From: Trichuris trichiura
Lineage: Eukaryota > Nematoda > Enoplea > Trichinellida > Trichuridae
DNA length: 64,000 bases
Reading direction: 5' to 3'
Assembly (NCBI GenBank): GCA_037903355.1
Contig: JBAJFE010000060.1
Span: 2,108,001 to 2,172,000 of the forward strand
Shown: positions 49,227 to 60,785 of the stretch, one piece after another
How the letters are laid out: each line of letters begins with the position of its first letter
How positions within the stretch are numbered: the first letter of the stretch is position 1
The notes under the pieces: generated by a model
What the model saw: only the letters and a program-made list of their open reading frames with translations
Database searches by the model: none
What the model was told of the DNA's origin: nothing
Program-made: the position numbers and the translations under genes

Positions 49227-52200
49227 CCGTAGAAGGTCAAACACACTATGAAGCCGCAGAGTAGTTCAAACTCCTGAAGGAATATCTACCTGCATTTCCT
49301 GTCTTTAAAACAAACGCGAGCTTTGGACAGCATTAATGGATTTAAGCGCCGTTTGGTTGCCGCGCGCACTGAAGACGAGAATAAAAAAGTTTTGGAAAAA
49401 GCATTTACAAACGTTCGACGGAGAAGTAGAAACTTTATTGCTAATTCGAGAGAGGCAATCTGTCATCCACGTCAACTGATGCAGGGGTCGCTTCATTTCT
49501 ACGGATCAATATGAAAAATAAAAAAACACAAAATCATTTCTGAATTGTCGTCACGGAAGTCAGCCACACGACAACGACGCAGTTTTCTCTATTGTACATT
49601 CACTGCGAAATTGTTCTTTTCGTCACCAACTTCTTTCTTCCACACATCAGCACCCACGATTGAAAAATATCATAAATAAAATGACGAATGATCACGTTGG
49701 GAATAGAGTAGTACGAGGAAGTGAGAAACAGCTTCAAGCTGATCTCCGTATATTTCCATTGATTACAGTGAGCTCTCTTCTTCATTTTCCCGTTTGAGTG
49801 ACTAGCCCCAACCGCGGCTCCAATCGGTAAAATCGTTCTTCGCAGATGGTCGCAATATTTTTGATGACAACCGCCAATAGCTTTTCATATATTCTTCATT
49901 GCTTTTTCTGCGTCTTCATATCTTTCCGATGAAAAAAACTGAACGCGAGCAGCAATTTTCCAGAAAGAAGCACTGATCAACTCGATACCATCGAAATACT
50001 AATGTATATGCAGTCTCGATGTTTGCCATCATGACTCGAGGAACGTAACAATCCTTACTGCGTTGCTTCTGGAGCCGATTCGTCCAACTCCTCTTCGTTC
50101 ACTCACTTTTGCAGTGACATGAACTGTACACGACTCCATATGAAGACGTGTAGCCCACACAGCACCATCTGTGCATGTTTATGTATGAGCAGGTTGGCTG
50201 CTCTTCTTCTGCCATATCTTCAGAAGAATATCATACGGTACGCGACAGAACAGTCATAAATATCTTTGTTTGCTGTCCTTCCCCTATATCATCTTGTCCA
50301 AACTGGTACTAACCAAAAAGGAACATTATATGAATGGATATCTATTGAAGCAATAGATATATATGGTATATTGGCCATATTTCGCGAGCCTTAGCAGACT
50401 TCCACACATATCTTAATCCGCATTGCCATATCGTCGACGCAGTCAAGGCGCGTATCCAATCAATGCGCTGAAATAGTGCCCTTTCCCTTGACGCAATGTT
50501 GCCATATTGAAGACTGATTGCAGCTTTCATTCTTTGCATTACTGGGCAAAGCTTTTGCTTATTTCAAGCGGGACAAGGCGAGCTGGAAGTATTAGTTATC
50601 CCCAAATAGGAGACGAACAGATCTTATCATATCGTTAGCGGCCATTGGTCGTCGACTGGTCTGTTTCCAAGCATTGCATGATAAATACTCTTTAAAGGAA
50701 TATAAGATAGGTGTGACGGCAATGCCACTGACTGGAACGTAAAATGTTCATCGCCTACATATCATCGCGTTCTTGCCGTCATTGAAACCGCTGCGGAAAA
50801 TGTCATACGAATATCATCAATAACGACGAAACAGGTTTTAAATTTGAGCTAATATGTGACTACTTTGACCATATTGTGCTAATATATCGCTTTTGGCGAT
50901 CCCTTTTTGCCATACCGTATGAAGCGAAGGAGCCAAGCGAGCGTAAGCACAGAAACGATACCATCATTTCTCAATTGATAATTGGTCCAACTGCGGCCAC
51001 ACCAGCTGGCGAAACGTCCCTTTAGGTCTTACCGGTTCTTCGTAATTAGGCTCATCTTTTAACGGCCTGCTGCGTAGATTGTACCGGTGGGTGGTGGAAT
51101 TAATGGTGTACCGTAGGCCGTCAGAATATCTTCAAAGATTATTCACCTCTTGTAGGCCATTCGCAATTGTTGCACAATATCGTAGTGATACGACGCGCAG
51201 TTGAGCCTATTATCGTGAAACGTAAAAGCAGGAACGCGTTCCGCAAAATATCTTTCACGAGGACCAAACATTTGACGGCAAAGGCGGAGCAAAAACTTGC
51301 TACGACCTATCCGACATCAGCTACGAATAAGACCAACCTACGTGTACAGAATGTACAGTATTTCGATGCTCAGGTTCAGTTCAACATTGCTGTTCCGCTA
51401 CATGGTCTTAAGATGTGAAAGTATCTTCGCAGTGGGCTTTAAGATACCTAATGTAAGCCGCGGAGTTTTCTAAACTCCTGAATAAATATCCACCTGCATT
51501 CACCATCTTTAAAACAAACGCAAGTCTTGGTCAGCATTAATATATTTAAGCACGTCTTGCTTGCCGCGCGCATTGATGACAAGAACAAGGAAGACTCTGA
51601 AAAACGATTTTAGGGACCATCGACGGAGAAGTAGAAATTTTATTGCTAATTCGACATACACGATCTATCGCGCACGTCAGCTCCTGCGGGCGTTCTATCA
51701 TTTCTACGGATCAATATGAATAATAAAGTGACGCAAAATCATTTGGGAATCTTCGTTACGAAAATTAGTCAGCCACACGGCCACGACGCAGTTTTCTGTA
51801 TCATACATTCACTGCGGAACTGTTGTTTTAGTCACCAATTTCTTTCCTCGACACAGCAACCCCCAACGATGGAAAAATATCATAAATAAAATGACGAATG
51901 GTCATCTTCAGAACAGAGTTGTAGAAAGAAGTGAGGAACGGTTTGAAACTGATCTTTGTATATTTCCATCGAATACAGAGAACTCTCTTCTTCGCTTTGC
52001 CGTTTGAATGACTAACCCCAACGGCGGCTCCAATCGGTAAGATCATTATTCGTCGGTAGTCGGAACATTTTTCATGACGACCGCTAATATCTTTCCAGAC
52101 ATTCTTCTCTGCTTCTTCTGCGTCTTAGCATCTTTCAGTCGAAGAAACCTGAACGCGAACAGCGTTTTTCCAGAAAGAAGCATTGTTCAACTCGATACCA

Positions 52201-53690
52201 TCGAAATGCTAATGTATATGCAGTCTCAATATTAACCATCATGACTCCAGGAACGTAACAATCGTTACTGTGTTGCTCCTGGAGCTGATTCGTCTAACTG
52301 GTCTTCGTTCACTCACTTACGCAGTCAAATGAACTGTGCACCACACCATAACGAAGAGATGTTGCCAGCACACCACCGTCGGTGCATGTTTATGTATGAG
52401 CAGGTTGGCTGCTCTTCTTCTGCCATATCTTCAGAAGGATATCATTCGGTAGGCGGCATAACTATCCTAAATATCTTTGTTAGCTGTTATTCCCATATAT
52501 TATCTTGTCGAAACTGGTTCTAACCAAAAAGGAAGATTATAAGAATGGATGTCTAGGGAAACAATAGATATATATGGTATATTGGCCATATTTCGCGAGC
52601 TTTACCACACTTTCACACATATCTTAATCCGCATTGCCATATCGTCGACGCAGTCAAGGCGCGTATCCAATCAATGCGCTCAAATAGTGGCCTTTCCCTT
52701 GATGCAAAGTTGCCCCATTGAAGACTGATTGCAGCTTCCATTCTTTGCATTATTGGGCAATGCTTTTGCTTATTTCAAGCGGGAGAGGGCGAGCTGGAAG
52801 TATTAGTTATCCCCAAATAGGCGACGAAGATATCTTATCATATCGTTAGCGGCCATTGGTCGTCGACTGGTCTGCTTCCAAGCACTGGATGATAAATACT
52901 CTTTAAAGAATATATGATAGGGGTGACGGCAATGCCACTGATTCGATTATGAAATGTCCATCGCCTACGTATCATCGCGTTCTTGCCGTCATTAAAACCG
53001 TTGCGGAAAATGTCGTAGGAATAGCATCAATAACTACCAAAGAGTTTTCAAATTTCTGCTCACATTTGACCACTCTTACCATATTGTGCTAATATATCTT
53101 CTTTGATAATATCGTTTTGCCATATCGCAGGCGCGAAAGGACCCTATCTAGCGGAAGCACAGAAGTGATATCATCATTTCTTAATTGATAATTTGGCCAA
53201 GTCTGTCCAGTGATACTCTCGACACGCCGCTTTAGGTCTTCCCAGTTTCCGGTAATTATGCTCATCTTTCAACGGCCTGCTGCGGAGATTGTACCGGTGG
53301 TTCGTGCAATTAATGGCGTACCGCCTGCCGTCAGAATATCGTCAAAAAATTAGTCACCTCTTGTAGGCCATTCGGAATTGTTGCACAATATCATGGTGAT
53401 ACGACGCATAGTTGAGGGTATTATCGTGAAGCGTAAAAGAAGGAACGCATTCAACAAAATATCTTTCACGAGGACCAAACATTTGACGGCAAAGGCGGAG
53501 CAAAAACTTGCTACGAGCCATCCGAAATCAGCTGCGAATAGGACTAATCTACGTGCACTAAATGTACAGTTTTACGATGCTCAGGTTCAGTTAAACATTG
53601 CTGTTCCGTTACACGGTGTTGAGGGGGGAAAGTAGTTTCGCCGTGGGCTTTAAACTACCTAATTTGAGTAGTAGAGTTGTTTGAACTCTG

Positions 53691-54693
53691 CGTACGGTTT
53701 TGCTGTGTTGAGAAGTGGGAGACGTCTTTTTATGTTTCATTTGTTGCTTTACTTGCGCTTTTGCCATTATGAGTAGTTGAGCAGAGCGGTTTGCGGGATT
53801 TCCAATGGCAGTTTTGTATACTTCCGCGTATCTTAGGGGATCAGCAATACGCAGTAATAGTAATTTTTGTTGCGTTACGCTAATCTAAAAGCAAGTTGAT
53901 TAATAATACGGATATTTTTGCCGCAGACATTTCCGATTTGACTTTTCCGCAAAGCGGAAAGTAAAACAAGCAATACCAAGTTTATTTCTGCGGTTGGGCG
54001 ATTATTTAATTTCAGCTTACGGTATTGGTTAATTGAGCGTGCAAGTGCGCGAGAGTACTATTGTATTTGGTCAACATAGTACATATTTAACGTACGGTTT
54101 CGAAATCCCGCTTTAAGAAAAAGTAAATATACGCTGAGAATAGCTCGCAACAAGTTTTGTGCGTTGAACTAAAGGGCTTTTCCCTTTATGCACGTGTCCA
54201 TTTTCGAGCACTCTTGCTCGCAAGGAGAAAAGGCCGGTGAGGTTCGACCACTGCTCTTGTTTGGGGGTGGGTAAACATTCTGCGCTTGGTGCGTCATTAT
54301 TTCAACGTTTTCAGTTTGTTTGTACGAGATAGGGTTAACTAAGCACAAAATCATGAGAATCGTACTGATTTAAAATTATGTAGTAATGATAAAAATATCA
54401 GCGCTGTCGTTGGCTAACAATTTTGCTAGTTCGAAATGGTAAATCTTTTTCCGGGACGAAAAGTCTTCACAACCTGAGCATCATTGTTTTGTTGTTGGCT
54501 TGTTTGTAGCGTAGTGCGTTGGTAGTTTCGAGATGTGGAATGCTTTTGGAATTTCGGCTAGCGTATAAAGCTGGACGAATTGAGCTTTCTGTTTTGCTTA
54601 AAATCGGATTTTACAGTTTGCAGCCTGGACGTAAACCGCGCTGGTCGAAAGGTATTGTCGGTTGGTCGGTTTTTTTCGCGATTCTTTTCTGCA
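53691..54693. other. Intergenic between array and coiled-coil gene
   Basis: No supported feature. Repeat similarity stops near 53690. The last 200 bp probably holds the promoter and 5' untranslated region of the next gene. Confidence 0.45.
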
Positions 54694-55860
54694 ATGGCTA
54701 CACTGAGCGGTGGAAGTTGTTCCGATGACGACTTTGACGTGTTGCCCGAAGATGAGGACATCTCCACTCTGGAAGAGTTGAATCACCAATTGGTTGGAAG
54801 CATGGACTCGCCCCTTATGAATTCCATTCTCGGTTTAAAATGTAGCGCAACTGACTCGTCGGCTAAAGATGGCAGAAGTGAAGCAGCTCGCAAGTACGCA
54901 TGTTTCATTTTGCAATATTATACGTTTTAGTCCCGTCAACTTCTCCGCCGATTGATTGCGACTTGGATTTGCCGACCTTAGAGCCTACGGTATTTTACCC
55001 ATCTCGTCCTTCATTGTCGAAAATGCGCTTTGCAGATTCCGGACGGTGCCGAAAGTGTCGATTCAAGCTTCTCTATGCCTTCTTCCAATGTTAGCTCCTC
55101 TGTCGCAAAGTGTTCAACTGTATTTTTAGCTTTTAAAAATCGCTAACCGGCCTTAGTTTTAAGCGCGCCAGCGAAAAGCCCGGCTGCTCTGCAACTTCGT
55201 CACGTGGAAAGACAGTTGAGCGACTTTGAATTGAAAATGGAAGCATTGAAAAGGGAAAATGCCGCATTAAGCCTGGAAAATCAAAATCACCGCGACGGAC
55301 TTGCCTCCTTTGCGGAAGTCGTTTCCTCCCTTCAGCGTCAAGTTGAAGAGTTGTTGAAGGAGAATAACGAGTTGAAAGAAGTTTGCGCTTCTTACGAGCG
55401 CAGGGAGCGACTCAGAGAGGAAACTTTGGATCAACTGAAACAAGATTTAGCAAAGTTGCAGTCTTTAAATGTTGCTTTGCAAATGCAGGTATAACGATCG
55501 CGCGCATTCCATAGAAAAAAGTTGGAAAGCTCCTTCGGTTGCTAGGTAGAAGAAGACGAAAGTCACGTTATTGCCTTGAAGGATCGCCATCAGATTGAAA
55601 TAGAATTGTTGACCAATAAGGCGCTTTCACGCGAAGAAAATAGCGATCAATTGAACGTGAGTTCGTCACTTAACGAAACTTAATCGACTTTGTTGCTACG
55701 TTTAGCTCTGACTGAATGGCTCTCCTTTTAGAGCAGCAATGTTGAAACGTCCGATTCATCCATTGAATATCAATGCGAAGGTTGTTCCGACACTTTTAGC
55801 AGCGAAGAAAGTTTCATTATTCACCTTCATTGTTGCGGCAGGTTTCAGGAACAACATTGA
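54694..55860 (+). CDS. Coiled-coil protein with C-terminal C2H2-like finger, 5' exons uncertain
   Basis: The 3' half is well supported: exons 55157-55488, 55546-55656 and 55732-55860 join in phase with GT-AG borders. They encode a long heptad-rich coiled coil (MEALKRENAALSLENQ, VEELLKENNELKEV, DQLKQDLAKLQSLN). A terminal C-x2-C...H-x-H-type motif follows (YQCEGCSDTF, FIIHLHCC), and the stop is at 55858-55860. The acidic start at 54694 (MATLSGGSCSDDDFDVLPED) is probably exon 1. One or two serine-rich exons between 54920 and 55120 are plausible, but I could not settle their splice sites. The layout resembles optineurin/NEMO-type adaptors with a terminal zinc finger, but I see no ubiquitin-binding signature and do not assign a name. 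Confidence 0.6.
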
Positions 55861-56473
55861 AACCTGTGCGTGCAGGTGGTGCATTTTTTAACGTCCATAC
55901 TTAACAGTAGCGTAAGCGTAGCCTTTGCTGCTGGAATTTTCTTCTTCGTATTTGTGTAATTGATTAGAACTTTCAAAGTAAACCGTTTGACCAAACGTTT
56001 TCACGCCTGTCCAAGTTCACCTATAAGTACACGCCTGCTGAAGTCTCTGTAAGAGTTCGCCAGTGTGCGAGATGACCTGAATGAAATTTCTGCCATTATA
56101 AACAGCGCAAACTTCCCTTTGTAAACTGCAGTAAATTAATTTCGGGTTAGAGCATAGCAGCGAAATAAGTATGCAAATAAAGTCAGCCGTAAACAAAATG
56201 TGCGGTACTTTGGCTGCAAGTATTGCCTGCTGAAGCAGAAGTGCACTCGTTGTTTATTTGCGCAAAATGTCGCAGCGAAGAGTGTTCAAACATTCCGAGG
56301 ACAACGATACCAACAAATTGATCAGCAGGTTCCAATGGCGGTTTGATTCTGCTTCGCAAACGCTTGTAAAAAATGGAGACAGAAATGCGTAAAAAACACA
56401 CTTACGATGAGTTAATGCACTTGGATGACACATGTTTTCGAAAACGTGGTTTCTTGGTACGGGACAATATGTT
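55861..56473. other. Intergenic, no supported gene
   Basis: This is the 3' flank of the coiled-coil gene and left flank of PLE-B. No coding or repeat signal is recognisable to me. Confidence 0.45.
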
Positions 56474-56523
56474 TTCATGATGAAGAAATTTATTACGGAT
56501 ATGTCCCGTTTGTTTTCTATATA

Positions 56524-56575
56524 AAGAGGCTCCGGAGCTTTCGGGTCATTCGAGACCCATCATCAGCGGTCTTAA
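56524..56575 (-). ncRNA. Hammerhead ribozyme motif, left end of PLE-B
   Basis: The motif is on the element's coding strand downstream of the GIY-YIG frame. It has AAGA...TCTT outer stem I, CCG/CGG inner stem I, core CTGATGA, an extra T, stem II GGGTC/GACCC with loop TCGAAT, GAAA, minimal stem III AGCT, and C at the cleavage position. The pairs differ from PLE-A, but the core is retained. Confidence 0.78.
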
Positions 56576-56894
56576 GTGTAAATATGAATTGTGCCAGCGA
56601 GTGCCATCTATCGATTCTGAGGATTTTAAAGCGGGCTTTCTGTTTGTAGGTTTTTGTATTTGAGTCTGTCAGCGCACTTCTTTTTCTTGTTCCGTATAGC
56701 TTCTAGATTGTCTCTGTTGGGTTGTTTCGAACATTTTTTATGTTGTTGAGTCACTGTTTTTTCTTTTTGCATTCATTTTCTTCTTTTTCTTTCTTCTTTT
56801 TTCTTTTTCTTTCTTTGTTCCATTTATATTGCAGTTTTGTCCATTTCTGTTTGTTCTAATTATTTGTTTTTTCTTCTTTCCCGGCTATTGTATT

Positions 56895-59359
56895 TCATCT
56901 GGTGAGTGTGCAACAATTATACCGCGTCACAATATTTGTCCAAATCTCGCTTATGTCCACTCCTTGATCGCGGTTGTAAGTCGTATTGTGTCTAATATAT
57001 AGTGCTTCTTTAATTCTTCTTAACCGTAAATTGTTTTCGTAACATAAAACTTTTGGTTGGAGTGGTTGAGTGCATTGCGTCGCGTGTTCCACTACAGCAG
57101 AGGCTTGTTTGGCTTTTTCCATTGTAATTTTTGGGTCCACGATTGGTCTGCCTCGCTGTGTGGTTAGATTGGTACCATTGTTAAGTATGGCTTTCGCGTT
57201 ATTGTAACTTGTGAGTTCTTTTATGTGTTCGTTAAATCTATGCTCTAGGGTGTTTCCCGTTTCACCAATATAAATCCCTGAGCAAGAACATTCAACCGCG
57301 TATATTAATCCTGTCTTTTTGTTTGCGGGGATTTTAGTTTTGTCTGTGCGAAGAATTGCCCTGAGGTTGGGCGAACTTTTGAAAAAGACTCTGAAGCCTA
57401 ATCTTTTTCCTAATTGGACAATCTTTTCGCCTAAACCTGCCACATAAGGAATAACCAGACAAGTGTCGTGCGGAGTGTTTTGCTTTGGAGACTCACGTGT
57501 GCGAAGCTTGTGGTTGAACACTTGGTTGATAAAGGATTTAGGATAACCGTTTTTGTAGAAGATTTTTCTAATGTAGTTAATTTCTGGTGGAGATATTCGG
57601 GACTGCATAAATTGAATGCTCTGTCTATCATTCCGGAGAGGATACCACGCATTACTGATCGTGGGTGATGTGATGAAAAATTGAGGTACTGATCTGTGTG
57701 CGTGGGTTTTCTATACACTCTGGTTTTAAGGCCTTCGCTTGAGCGAATAATTAAGGCGTCTAGAAAGGGCAAAGTTTTGTTATCTTCTTTTTCCATTGTG
57801 AAGACTATTTGGTTAGGACGGACGTTGTTGAGGAATTGTAAAAATTGTTCTTCTTTTCCAGCTTTTATAATGACAAAGATGTCGTCTACGTATCTTTTAA
57901 AAAGGCGTGGAGCTATGTGTCTGTCTATAGTTCTGAACATTTGTCTTTCAAAGTTTTCCATAAAAATTTCCGCTAATACAGGGGATAGGGGGCTTCCCAT
58001 AGGTACTCCGTTAGATTGTTTATAGAACTTGTTATCAAAAGTGAAGTAATTGCCTTCTTGCATGCAAAACGAAACCAGCTTGACAATGTGAAAGGGATTT
58101 AATTTAGTTCTGCTGGGTAGATTTGTGTCCGTGTGGAGGAGATTGTGTAAGGTCTCTAGGGTGTCTGATATTGGGATGCTGGGAAATAAGTCTTTTACAT
58201 CATAGCTGACTAAAATCTCGTCGGGTTCCAAACAATAGTTTCTTATTTCGTTGACGAGCGTTTTGCTGTTTTTGACAAAGGATGGTTCCTTGCCTGTTAG
58301 AGGTTTGATGATCTTACTTAAGTATCTACTGAGTTCAGTGGTGATGCTGTTAATTGTGGAGACTATCGGTCTCAGCGGGATATCTGGTTTGTGTACTTTT
58401 GGGAGACCATAGAGCTCAGGGGGTCTGAAGTTCGATGCAAACTTAAGATATGTTGTCATTTTGGTGATAGCAGGTTCTTTGGTTTCTGTGGCATATGTAA
58501 TGAGAAGAGATCAGAGATTTTTTCAGGAAACTTCTGTAGGGTCGGTTGGTAGGGGCGTATAATTGCTAGTGTTCAAGATAGCTGCCATCTTTTCGATGTA
58601 GGTGCTTCTGTCAAGTAAGACGATTCTATTCCCTTTATCTGCTTTGGTTATAATTCTGCTGGGTTGCTTTCTAAGTTCATATAAGCTGTTTATCTCATAT
58701 CGGCTTAGGTTCGAAGTGGCAGTGAAGTGGTGGCCTAGTATCAATGTAGATAAATTACTCTTGATCTGTGTGGCTTTTTGTGTGTCCATCGAAGATAGGC
58801 TGTCTTCAACTGAGGCAATGAAGTCGAGAAGTGGTGGTTGTTTTGGTGTTGGGACGAAGTTAAGTCCTTTTTCTAATATATGCTTCCCATTTTCACTTAG
58901 AGGGAAAGAGCTGAGATTTATTATCGCTGAATTTAGCTCTGACCTAGGAGTTCTTTGGGGAATATTCCTGTAAGGGTTTGAAGATGTTGTCGGAATATTG
59001 TCTCTAATGCTATCAAATTTCGATTTTAGTACCTGTTTTTGTGATGAGCAAACTGTTCGTGTGGCGAGGTCCACATGTTTCACCAGGTTCCCGTAAAGTG
59101 TTCTGTATAGTCTGCTTCTGAGGAACGCTAATGTGCTACTATAATCTTCTCGCAGTCTCGATAGTGTGTATCTGTGTCTCCGTATAACATTTCGTAGTAG
59201 AGACATTCCAGCCGAAAATAGGATTCTTTTTGATTGACTATCCACGTACTGTCCCCATTTTAACCTGAAGCACTTTGGTAGGATTTCTTGATTTCTGCAT
59301 TTCAGTATGAAAGTTAGTTGACCTTGCGTAAGACCCGCTTTGATACGTATATGTTCCAA
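56895..59359 (-). pseudogene. PLE-B reverse transcriptase/GIY-YIG endonuclease, frameshifted
   Basis: Three minus-strand segments in different frames cover one protein. 58523-59359 has the N-terminal region (LPKCFRLKW, RIITKADKGN). 57431-58459 has the RT (ELYGLPKVHKPD, YDVKDLFPSIPI, GVPMGSPLSPVLAEIFMENF, RYVDDIFVI, LPFLDALI, RKPTHTDQY). 56895-57608 has the linker and GIY-YIG module (GLIYAVECSC, YIGETGNTLEHRF) and the tail. Frame is lost at about 58450-58530 (apparently more than one indel) and again near 57590-57600. Catalytic YVDD and GIY/YIG residues are present, but no intact protein can be made. Confidence 0.9.
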
Positions 59360-59373
59360 ATGTCATATTTACA

Positions 59374-59426
59374 CTTAAGACCGCTGATGATGGGTCTCGA
59401 ATGACCCGAAAGCTCCGGAGCCTCTT
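59374..59426 (+). ncRNA. Hammerhead ribozyme motif, inverted right end of PLE-B
   Basis: Element by element: AAGA 59377-59380, CCG 59381-59383, CTGATGA 59384-59390, extra T 59391, GGGTC 59392-59396, loop TCGAAT, GACCC 59403-59407, GAAA 59408-59411, AGCT 59411-59414, C 59415 (predicted cleavage after it), CGG 59416-59418, bulge AGCC, TCTT 59423-59426. The bulge and the stem II loop could form the tertiary contact known in natural hammerheads. Confidence 0.78.
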
Positions 59427-59475
59427 TATATAGAAAACAAACGGGACATATCCGTAATAAATTTCTTCATCATGA

Positions 59476-60785
59476 AGACACATGTTTTCATCTTTAGTCA
59501 TTATTCTGCCGTCTACTTTCCTCCGTAAGAGACGAAGCATTTTCTGTCGATCGGAAACGTATTTTCCGACTTTCGTTCCTTCATTAAATCAGGGATAAAA
59601 AACAACAATTTCGGACACTTACGCATCTACTAAAAAATCCAACCAGTGATGTTAGCTAGGGAAAAACAATTCAAACTGTGACAGTACCCTTAATAACGAT
59701 CAGTAGGTTCAACTGGCAAATTCTACCCGCGCGCGGTCAAGCAGGGGCACATAATGAGCACTTAATCATTTGTTGTAATTCCATTTCTGCTCCCATATTA
59801 TTCACTTTTTCTTTTTCTTAATTCGCAGCTTGCCTGCTTTTGAATCTATTGAATTATACGTTTTAAATACTGCCGACTTAATGCCATTTCACTTATTCCC
59901 AAAATTCGTGTCATAAGACGCAATATAACCTGCTTATGCCCCTAAAAAACATGCATACGAGTAAAGCGGGAAAACTCTAATTGCTACTTTGCTTGTAATG
60001 CACTTGAAGGACTTTGCTTCCAAGAAAAAGCGACTACACCAATTTAGCACATGCTCCGGCAGCCAGTGGACGTTAAAGCTTAAAAGCGATTTTGCTAATA
60101 ACTCTTGGCTACCAAAACATTCTAAACTGACGTGCCGGACAACCTTATTTTCTTGACTAGTTACAAAGGTAATTTTGCGTCCGGTTACAAAATGAGCCGC
60201 ATCCATTCCCTTAGCATGCGTTGACTTTTCTTAGCATGAGCTGCTTTTGTTCAATTAGTTGCAGTCGAGAAATTTGAAGAAAAAATTCCTACAGACTTCC
60301 AATACCCTGCAGATCGATAATTTACAGTACTAAATTTTCCGAATTCGAATAATTTGATAAATATTCGTTAATTTGTCATCTCTCTTTCGGAATTCCACAA
60401 GAAACAATCGCTGTAACTTTATAGAAGACTATTTTTTCAATAGACATTGTTAAGCAGTAGAAAAGAATGGTATCCGCGCGGCTGATCAGCTTAGCGCGTA
60501 CGAGAAGACTGTCGGCTAAGGAGTGTCGATTGCCTCGCGCTTAGAACGATATTGAAGTAAGTCGATAGTTGCGATTAGTTTTCTTTGGTTTTCTGGCAAT
60601 TTACTGCGACTTATTTTCATCGCTATCCTAAAAGCAAATGCTTACTTCTCTTAGGCTGCAGTCGCGTTAGTAAATTTCCTTGTGAGCCGTAGAGTTGTTT
60701 ACCCGCTTTCGTAACGCTCGTACGAAGCAAAATTGTACACAGTTTGTTACGATGTAGTTCAATGTTTCTTTCTACCTTTGCAGGC
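59476..60785. other. Upstream region of the INTS15-like gene
   Basis: No repeat or gene is firmly supported apart from the small open frame at 59934-60206. A pyrimidine-rich AG at about 60782-60783 immediately before the chosen INTS15 start suggests a 5' untranslated intron ends there. Confidence 0.45.
59934..60206 (-). CDS. Unrecognised 90-residue open frame
   Basis: A single minus-strand frame from an ATG to a stop has mixed, protein-like composition (VTGRKITFVTSQENKVVRH, LPEHVLNWCSRFFLEAK). There is no recognised motif, signal peptide or splice evidence. It could be a small gene diverging from the INTS15-like gene, or a chance frame. Confidence 0.22.
   Translation of the reverse strand: MDAAHFVTGRKITFVTSQENKVVRHVSLECFGSQELLAKSLLSFNVHWLPEHVLNWCSRFFLEAKSFKCITSKVAIRVFPLYSYACFLGA

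Larger units (their letters stand above)
47579..49253 (+). mobile_element. Truncated PLE-A-family copy inserted in the tandem array
   Basis: The insertion is bounded by CCGCAGAGT at 47570-47578 and again at 49254-49262, and the other array units have this sequence once. It contains a terminal-repeat fragment (47579-47770), the last approximately 65 codons of the PLE frame on the plus strand, then an inverted terminal-repeat copy (about 47990-48201, resumed at 49227-49253). The resumption follows a 1025-bp hAT insertion. The copy is heavily 5'-truncated. Confidence 0.87.
43735..53690. repeat. Tandem array of about four 2.1-2.2-kb units
   Basis: The same succession of segments recurs, starting near 43735, 45796, 49266 and 51471. 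Diagnostic pieces include CCACCTGCATTTACC, AGAAATTTTATTGCTAATTCGA, AATATCATAAATAAAATG (about 44115, 46205, 49670, 51885) and GCACAATATCGTAGTGATACGACGC (about 45505, 47290, 51170, 53385). Spacing between unit 3 and unit 4 markers is 2.21 kb. Unit 2 carries a solo LTR and a PLE/hAT insertion, and lacks roughly 0.65 kb. All units share a minus-strand frame ending near FIYDI. I do not recognise the unit; it may be a decayed tandem gene family or a long satellite. Confidence 0.85.
56474..59475 (-). mobile_element. Penelope-like retroelement PLE-B with inverted ends
   Basis: A disrupted RT/GIY-YIG frame on the minus strand (56895-59359) is flanked by 113-bp near-identical inverted copies of one sequence (56474-56586 and 59363-59475). 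Each copy contains a hammerhead motif. Inverted terminal copies are a known arrangement for Penelope-like insertions. The protein and end sequences are clearly distinct from PLE-A, so this is a second family. A pyrimidine-rich tract (about 56755-56820) separates the coding end from the left terminal copy. Confidence 0.86.

Noticed and set aside
53945..53965. Short GCAAAGCGGAAAG stretch and nearby small frames as a gene
   Set aside because: No frame of useful length, no motif and no splice pattern.
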